Below, one piece after another: positions 23,445-28,098 of a DNA stretch of 28,098 bases; the stretch's first letter is position 1, and the number at the start of each line of letters is the position of its first letter. Source of the stretch: CAYPLH01 sp964411505 (GTDB taxonomy: Bacteria > Bacillota > Clostridia > CAYPLH01 > DUMO01); the NCBI GenBank assembly GCA_964411505.1, contig CAYPLH010000051.1, forward strand, positions 1 through 28,098, in the 5' to 3' direction. Under the pieces are notes generated by a model, which saw only the letters and a list, made by a program, of their open reading frames with translations, was not told where the DNA came from and did not search any database. The position numbers were made by a program, and so were the translations under genes.

Positions 23445-24014
23445 TTAAAGGGCAGTTTTTTTATAAAATGATAAAGCTGTCTCGCCATACAATCTATCTT
23501 CAATCAATTCAAGGTTTTGTGCAATTTCCAACTTATCACTTTTGCTTCGTTCTACAGCTATTATTCCTTCATCATTTATTATATCATTAATAGACAGTGA
23601 ATTTAATGCCTGTTGAAGAAAATTTTTATGATAAGGCGGATCAAGAAATATAACATCGAATTTTCTTGAATTACCAAGCTTTAAAAGCGCATTCTTCCAA
23701 TCACTGCGATAGATTTCAGCTTTTGTGGTCAGTTTTGTATGCTCAAGATTTTCACGTATGATAGAAACACAATCAATGCGTGAATCAACAAACACAGCCA
23801 GGCTAGCACCTCTGCTCAATGCTTCAATACCAAGGCTGCCGGTGCCTGCAAACAAATCTAAAACTCTTGCACCGGGAATATGGCTTTGCAGTATATTAAA
23901 CAGTGATTCTTTGATCATGTCGGTGGTCGGTCTGGTGTTCATCCCTTTTGGGGTTTTTAGTTTATGACCTTTAGCTGTACCTGATATTACCCTTAAAATA
24001 TTGCTACACTCCAA
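23445..24014 (-). CDS. rsmD: 16S rRNA (guanine(966)-N(2))-methyltransferase
   Basis: 189 residues from the TTG at 24014. It methylates G966 of 16S rRNA using S-adenosylmethionine. Motifs: RVISGTAKG at the N-terminus, RPTTDMIKESLFNIL, the cofactor loop VLDLFAGTGSLGIEAL, and the catalytic DPPY. The start is uncertain: the TTG has no ribosome binding site, while GGAG just inside the frame precedes an ATT at 23999 that would give the family-typical MLRVISG start. It lies between recG and coaD on the same strand. Confidence 0.92.
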   Translation of the reverse strand: MECSNILRVISGTAKGHKLKTPKGMNTRPTTDMIKESLFNILQSHIPGARVLDLFAGTGSLGIEALSRGASLAVFVDSRIDCVSIIRENLEHTKLTTKAEIYRSDWKNALLKLGNSRKFDVIFLDPPYHKNFLQQALNSLSINDIINDEGIIAVERSKSDKLEIAQNLELIEDRLYGETALSFYKKTAL

Positions 24015-24083
24015 TCATAATTAATTCAAATTCATGGTTTTTATATTAATCGGTTTTATGTGAAGACCGAAAGGTTACTTAAC

Positions 24084-26159
24084 CTAGGTAAAACTTAAAT
24101 CTGTTGCTTTAAACTTATCAATTATTTTTTCCTTAAGCAGTTTGTTTTCTTCACTCATTAGATGGCGATCTTCGTCTAGCACAGATAAGGCAGCTTCCTG
24201 GGCTAATTTTAAAATATCAATATCCTTGTATAAGTTTGCTATTTTAAGGTCAGGAAGACCGTGCTGCCTAGTTCCAAAAAAATCTCCCGGTCCTCTTAGC
24301 TCGAGATCCTTTTCTGATATTATAAAGCCATCGCTTGTTTGCTGGAGCACAGAAAGGCGTTCTTTTGTAATATCAGATTTACCATTGTTATAAAGGATGC
24401 AGTATGATTGGTGGGTACCTCGTCCTACTCTTCCGCGTAACTGATGTAGCTGTGCCAAACCAAAGCGTTCAGCGTTTTCTATTATCATCAGTGTGGAGTT
24501 TGGAACATTAACACCAACCTCAATAACAGTAGTTGATACGAGAATATCAGTTTGCCCGCTTATGAAGCTTTTCATTATTTCATCTTTTTCACGACTTTTA
24601 ATTTTTCCGTGTATAAGAGCTACTCTAAGATCTTTAAATTCGTTAAGTGAAATCTGTTTTGCTAGATCTAGGGCTGAAGTTGCATCTATAGTGTCAGATT
24701 CTTCGATAAGTGGACAGACTATATATACTTGCCGTCCTTCACTCACCTTTTTCCTAATAAAATTGTTTATCCTAGGGCGCATACTCTCATCCACTACGTA
24801 TGTCTCAATGGGTTTTCTGCCAGGAGGAAGCTCATCGATAACTGAGATATCAAGATCTCCGTAAAGTATAAGAGCAAGTGTCCTTGGAATAGGAGTTGCA
24901 GTCATTACTAGTACGTCCGGGTTTATGCCCTTTTGTGATAACAAGGCTCTTTGGCGCACTCCGAATCTATGTTGTTCATCAGTAATCACAATACCAAGGT
25001 TTGAAAATGTAACATTATCCTCTATAAGCGCGTGGGTACCTATTGCAATATCAATTTCTCCGGATGATATTTTTGCAAGAAGCTCAGTTTTCTTCTTTTT
25101 TGTTATACTGCCTGTCAAAAGACCGATTTTTACATCATAGTCTGCGAAAAGACTTTGCATGGAAGCAAAATGCTGTTCTGCAAGTATTTCTGTTGGCACC
25201 ATCATACAACCTTGATATCCGGAATTGATCGCTTTAAATAGAGCAAGTATGGCAACAATTGTTTTTCCTGAGCCGACATCGCCTTGAACAAGCCTGTTCA
25301 TGATCTTGTGGCTTTCCATGTTATTTGATATTTCAGCAAAAACTTTTTGCTGTGCACAGGTTAGTCTAAAAGGCAGCCCCAAAATAAATGCATCCATTAG
25401 CTTTTTGCTTGATTCAAACCGAACCCCTTCATTATCAATATCAATTGATTCTTTCATTTTTAAAAGACCAAGCTGAAACAGAAGGAGTTCTTCAAAAACA
25501 AGTCTATAACGTGCGTTTATAAAATCATTTTTACTTTCAGGGAAATGTATATTTAAAATCGAATAGTTTATTTCACTAAGTCGATACTTTTTTTTGATCC
25601 ACAGAGGTATAGGATCCCGAATACTGCCTGATATAGAATCAAGGGCGGTACGGATGGTTTTTCTGATAATATTTTGTGTCAGTTTTTTTGTAGCAGGATA
25701 GACCGGTACAATACGACAAGTGTTCTGCATTATGGTGTCGTATTTTTCATATATCGGATTCTGCATTTCAACCATATTATATTTCTTACTGACTTTCCCA
25801 TAAAGGACATATGTATCTCCCTGCCTAATAGTATTCTTAAGGTAGTGCAGATTGAACCAGGTCGCGGTTAGAGTACCAGTTTTATCACCTAACTGTACTT
25901 TGTATATGTCCAGCGATTTTCTAGGGCGCAAGTGCTGTACACCTGATGAAATGACACCACAAATTGAGCAAGTTTCACCGTCGATCAGGCTGCTGATATC
26001 TTTTATTATGCTTCTGTCTTCATAATCCCTTGGAAAGTGATTTATGACATCTTCAACAGTATAAACAGACAGTTTTTCAAAAAGCTTTGCTCGGGCTTCC
26101 CCAACGCCTTTTAAGAATCTTATGGGTTTTATAAAAATTTCCTGTGTGTGTTCCTGCAT
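24084..26159 (-). CDS. recG: ATP-dependent DNA helicase RecG
   Basis: About 691 residues, the normal length. It remodels stalled replication forks and branched recombination intermediates. An N-terminal wedge/OB domain is followed by helicase motifs: Walker A GDVGSGKT, DEQH box (ITDEQHRFG), motif III TATPIPRT and motif VI QLRGRVGRG. ATG 26159 is preferred because GGTGGAG lies 8 nt before it; an in-frame GTG at 26174 is an alternative. It leads a minus-strand run with rsmD and coaD and is divergent from rpmB, an arrangement close to the rpmB-recG neighbourhood of Bacillus. Confidence 0.95.
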   Translation of the reverse strand: MQEHTQEIFIKPIRFLKGVGEARAKLFEKLSVYTVEDVINHFPRDYEDRSIIKDISSLIDGETCSICGVISSGVQHLRPRKSLDIYKVQLGDKTGTLTATWFNLHYLKNTIRQGDTYVLYGKVSKKYNMVEMQNPIYEKYDTIMQNTCRIVPVYPATKKLTQNIIRKTIRTALDSISGSIRDPIPLWIKKKYRLSEINYSILNIHFPESKNDFINARYRLVFEELLLFQLGLLKMKESIDIDNEGVRFESSKKLMDAFILGLPFRLTCAQQKVFAEISNNMESHKIMNRLVQGDVGSGKTIVAILALFKAINSGYQGCMMVPTEILAEQHFASMQSLFADYDVKIGLLTGSITKKKKTELLAKISSGEIDIAIGTHALIEDNVTFSNLGIVITDEQHRFGVRQRALLSQKGINPDVLVMTATPIPRTLALILYGDLDISVIDELPPGRKPIETYVVDESMRPRINNFIRKKVSEGRQVYIVCPLIEESDTIDATSALDLAKQISLNEFKDLRVALIHGKIKSREKDEIMKSFISGQTDILVSTTVIEVGVNVPNSTLMIIENAERFGLAQLHQLRGRVGRGTHQSYCILYNNGKSDITKERLSVLQQTSDGFIISEKDLELRGPGDFFGTRQHGLPDLKIANLYKDIDILKLAQEAALSVLDEDRHLMSEENKLLKEKIIDKFKATDLSFT

Positions 26160-26406
26160 TTTTATATGCTCCACCTTTTCCTTTAAACAAGTAAAAGCTT
26201 AGAGTGCATCAAGCCTCACTCCTTCGTATGTGAAACGCTAAATTGTAAACAATGCAGCTAAAATGTCCACATTGCAAAAGATAAAAAACGTTCCTATTCA
26301 GTGTAGATTTCGCTTAGCACCCTTAATTATAGATTAATTTTAACATAATTGTATTTGTGAATAAAGCTTTAGCGGCATTTTTTATTTAAGTTGTGGAAGA
26401 AAAAAC

Positions 26407-26435
26407 TTGCAAGGTTTATTTCTGTGTGTTAAAAT
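26407..26435 (+). promoter_or_regulatory. Likely sigma-A promoter of rpmB
   Basis: TTGCAA (26407-26412), a 17-nt spacer and TAAAAT (26430-26435), about 85 nt before the rpmB start. The rest of the 346-nt recG-rpmB gap is A+T-rich with no other feature that I can support. Confidence 0.65.
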
Positions 26436-26520
26436 ATTATTTGTTTTGTATAAGATAAAAAAATATTTTTAATTTAATTATAAAGCTGGTTTGCTCCATA
26501 AAAAGAGGAGGTGTGCAGCA

Positions 26521-26709
26521 ATGGCAAAATGTGAAATATGCAGCAAAGAGACTAAGTTTGGCAACAATGTGAGCCACTCAGTTAGAAAAACTAACAGGAC
26601 ATGGAAACCAAATATTAGAAAAGTCAGAATTAATGATAAAGGTACTGTAAGGAAGGCTAGTATTTGTGCAAGATGCTTGCGTTCAAACAAAATTACCAGA
26701 GCAATTTAA
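26521..26709 (+). CDS. rpmB: Large-subunit ribosomal protein L28
   Basis: 62 residues, strongly basic. It opens with MAKCEICSKETKFGNNVSHS and ends with ICARCLRSNKI; the paired CxxC motifs indicate the zinc-binding form of L28. The ATG follows GAGGAGGTG. A large-loop terminator lies just downstream. In Bacillus, rpmB is next to spoVM, and here the spoVM-like microgene also lies close by, converging on it. Confidence 0.96.
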   Translation: MAKCEICSKETKFGNNVSHSVRKTNRTWKPNIRKVRINDKGTVRKASICARCLRSNKITRAI

Positions 26710-26729
26710 ATTTGGTTACAGAATTGACT

Positions 26730-26787
26730 AACCCCCGTGTAAGGATGTGTGATGTAATAAAACTACCGCACTAACCGGGGGTTTTGG
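26730..26787 (+). terminator. Intrinsic terminator after rpmB
   Basis: AACCCCCG (26730-26737) pairs perfectly with CGGGGGTT (26776-26783), followed by further T. The loop is long (38 nt). Confidence 0.65.
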
Positions 26788-26867
26788 TGTTTTGGCACAA
26801 TATTATATGTTTTTGGATTCTCTATATGTAGCTTCGTTGCAACAGAAGAACTTTAAACAGTATTTTA

Positions 26868-26939
26868 TTAGTTTATTCTGAATACCTTTCTAATAATTGT
26901 ACTTAGAAATTTGGGTAGTTTAACTACTACAATCTTCAT
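26868..26939 (-). CDS. spoVM: Stage V sporulation protein SpoVM
   Basis: A 23-residue frame on the minus strand: MKIVVVKLPKFL, then STIIRKVFRIN. SpoVM is a tiny amphipathic helix that recognises the curved forespore membrane and is needed for cortex and coat assembly; the KLPKFL core and basic C-terminal half match what I know of the Bacillus peptide. A strong ribosome binding site (GGAGGGAG, 26947-26954) lies seven bases upstream of the ATG. Placement beside rpmB mirrors Bacillus. It is far too short for ordinary gene calling. A hairpin GTCGC/GCGAC lies upstream; no clear sigma-E promoter was seen. Confidence 0.88.
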   Translation of the reverse strand: MKIVVVKLPKFLSTIIRKVFRIN

Positions 26940-27062
26940 TCTAACACTCCCTCCATATTAATGCATTAATATTGTGATTGCCTTTTTAGGTCGCAAAGCG
27001 ACTTATACATTACTAATATATTCACAAGTGGATGTTTCGTGAATGATTAAAAAGAAATAAGT

Positions 27063-27212
27063 AAAAAAGTGGATTCGCCACTTTTTTTCGCTAGGGAACC
27101 TTATGGTTCCCTTCGACGGATGCTCCGCAATCCTTGAGCACCCTCCTTAAAGCAGCAAAGGGGCTTCCCCTTTGCAATCCCCACTGTCTAGGAAAGTATA
27201 CTTTTCTAGACA
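27063..27212 (-). repeat. Modular palindromic repeat element, copy 3
   Basis: Read on the minus strand: a 28-bp near-perfect palindrome centred on AGTATACT (about 27185-27212), GCAAAGGGG/CCCCTTTGC, AAGGAGGG, GCGGAGCATCCG, GGGAACC/GGTTCCC and AAAAAAAGTGGC/CCACTTTTTT. From AAGGAGGG to the last hairpin it is nearly identical to copy 1. It contains the TTG-started version of the nine-codon frame (27101-27130). It lies between spoVM and the coat-like gene. Confidence 0.85.
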
Positions 27213-27213
27213 T

Positions 27214-27241
27214 TAAAAAAATCCGGAGGGGTTCTCCGGAT
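27214..27241 (-). terminator. Intrinsic terminator of the coat-like gene
   Basis: On the minus strand ATCCGGAG and CTCCGGAT form a perfect 8-bp stem with a five-base loop and a run of seven T, about 20 nt past the stop codon. Confidence 0.9.
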
Positions 27242-27262
27242 TCAAGGTGTTAATTTGGATTA

Positions 27263-27877
27263 TTAATAAGGGTACCTACCAAAAAATCCATACCCCGCGC
27301 CAAAACCTGGACCGAAACCACCAAAGGGGGAACCGAACCCGGGTTGGAAAGGTCTTCTTCTTAAAAGTCTTCTTATAAGCAGTATGCCTATCAGATTTCT
27401 CAAGAGTCTCCGCCCTCCAAATCCAAGCTGCCTGTTGTTTTTGTTTTCATCTTTAGCTATTTCTGCTTCTACCTCAGATTCTACCTTGTTATATACTGAT
27501 TCAACCATCATATCAAGTTCTTCCTGTGTAGGGGTATGCATTTCTCCTTTTTTCATATGCAAATTCTCACACGCAATATCGCATGCAGGATTAACAATAT
27601 GATAGATTTTAGGGTACATATTTTCAATATTTTCCTGTGACATTTCTGCCATTGGTGAATACTGCGTTGGCATATTCATTGGGGGTACGTTCATAGCTGG
27701 CATACCCATTGGGGGTACGTTCATTGTCGGCATACCCATTGGGGGTACGTTCATAGCTGGCATACCCATTGGGGGTGCGTTCATTGTTGGCATACCCATT
27801 GGGGGTACGTTCATAGCTGGCATACTCATTGTGGGTATATTCATGTTTTGCATAGGCATGTATGCATCATTCCTCAT
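27263..27877 (-). CDS. Met/Pro-repeat protein, probable spore coat component
   Basis: 204 residues, no family recognised with confidence. After a short start it carries a repeat of ten residues (MPAMNVPPMG and MPTMNVPPMG alternating, residues about 10-68), then an acidic middle with CDIAC and a likely helix (EELDMMVESVYNKVESEVEAEI), then a very basic hydrophobic stretch (RRLLRNLIGILLIRRLLRRR), and a Gly/Phe/Tyr-rich tail. The low-complexity repeat and aromatic tail are common in coat and other structural proteins. ATG 27877 follows AAAGGAGG at eight bases; the frame stays open upstream but has no site. The sigma-K-type promoter supports late mother-cell expression. A role in the spore coat is inferred. 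Confidence 0.7.
   Translation of the reverse strand: MRNDAYMPMQNMNIPTMSMPAMNVPPMGMPTMNAPPMGMPAMNVPPMGMPTMNVPPMGMPAMNVPPMNMPTQYSPMAEMSQENIENMYPKIYHIVNPACDIACENLHMKKGEMHTPTQEELDMMVESVYNKVESEVEAEIAKDENKNNRQLGFGGRRLLRNLIGILLIRRLLRRRPFQPGFGSPFGGFGPGFGAGYGFFGRYPY
27671..27850 (-). repeat. Six 30-bp tandem repeat units inside the coat-like gene
   Basis: Units start at 27671, 27701, 27731, 27761, 27791 and 27821, each encoding ten residues in frame. Two versions alternate (PAMN and PTMN), so the real period is 60 bp; the last unit is the most diverged. Near identity suggests recent expansion. Confidence 0.95.
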
Positions 27878-28002
27878 ATTTACATCCTCCTTTAAAAAAT
27901 CTCGTTTTGACGGAGTGGTTAGCCCTAAAATACGGCATTTCTTTTTGTAACTACAATATTGTTTTATCACGAGTTTCACTCGAAATATCTTATGTCTACT
28001 TA

Positions 28003-28029
28003 TATCTTATGCATTACAATAAAATGAGT
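28003..28029 (-). promoter_or_regulatory. Sigma-K-type promoter of the coat-like gene
   Basis: On the minus strand AC, 16 nt, then CATAAGATA (28003-28011) matches the sigma-K pattern AC-N16-CATA-N3-TA. A second CATAAGATA lies 17 bp downstream (27986-27994). The leader also has a small hairpin (CGAGT/ACTCG). Confidence 0.65.
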
Positions 28030-28044
28030 GACAAAATTAGCAAC

Positions 28045-28098
28045 AAAAAAGGTGGCTTCGCCACTTTTTTTCGCTAGGGAACCTTATGGTTCCCTTCG
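28045..28098 (-). repeat. Modular palindromic repeat element, copy 4, cut by window edge
   Basis: The terminator-like hairpin (AAAAAAGGTGGC with GCCACTTTTTTT, loop TTC) and the GGGAACC/GGTTCCC hairpin are present and match copy 3; the rest lies beyond the window. It sits just upstream of the sigma-K-type promoter of the coat-like gene. Confidence 0.85.

Noticed and set aside
23372..23503. Upstream extension of coaD by 44 residues
   Set aside because: The ATG at 23371 has AAAGGA upstream and begins the family-typical N-terminus; the extension overlaps the end of rsmD.
27671..27850. Regular 30-bp repeats resembling a CRISPR array
   Set aside because: Units are directly adjacent with no spacers and stay in frame within a coding gene.

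Overview
This 28 kb window looks like chromosomal DNA from a low-G+C, endospore-forming, anaerobic-type Firmicute, most likely a clostridium. Evidence: A+T-rich intergenic DNA with strong GGAGG ribosome binding sites and frequent TTG/GTG starts; a spoVM-like microgene, a ylbJ homologue and a coat-like repeat protein behind a sigma-K-type promoter; CheW and a GGDEF protein, suggesting motility and c-di-GMP signalling. No rRNA, tRNA, CRISPR array, prophage or transposase gene was seen. Genus was not determined.

Layout. (1) 1-6844: a three-gene minus-strand redox operon (Old Yellow Enzyme-type flavin oxidoreductase, short-chain dehydrogenase, FAD flavoprotein), a divergent AraC-type regulator and two half-size TauE/SafE membrane proteins. 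This block lies between two inverted copies of a palindromic MITE-like repeat. (2) 6915-10261, minus strand: serA and a DUF1015 gene, with a glycine-riboswitch-like aptamer and an intrinsic terminator between them, upstream of serA. (3) 10490-11530: a lipoprotein alpha/beta hydrolase whose G+C-richer codon usage differs from its neighbours. (4) 11666-13806: a lone cheW, a low-content intergenic stretch with a gene remnant and an 8-bp tandem repeat, and a glycerate kinase. (5) 13896-17655: response regulator, sensor kinase and membrane-anchored HtrA protease, resembling a CssRS/HtrA secretion-stress unit. (6) 17856-22186: endonuclease III, a membrane GAF-GGDEF cyclase, a GlsB/YeaQ-type membrane protein and YlbJ. 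(7) 22315-26159, minus strand: recG, rsmD, coaD and a coiled-coil protein. (8) 26407-28098: rpmB, a 23-residue SpoVM gene, and a Met/Pro-repeat coat-like gene.

Two repeat families recur. One is a palindromic MITE-like element (1-104 and 6644-6844). The other is a modular element of stacked hairpins (16182-16291, 20686-20864, 27063-27212, 28045-28098); two of its copies carry a Shine-Dalgarno sequence and a nine-residue reading frame ending in the loop of a hairpin.

The most interesting signals are the serA leader, whose aptamer contains a six-base copy of the terminator's 3' arm and so suggests a glycine OFF switch; the modular element with its mini-ORF; the three-enzyme reductive operon; and the sporulation genes near 27 kb. 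All functional statements rest on motif recognition by eye; no database search was run.
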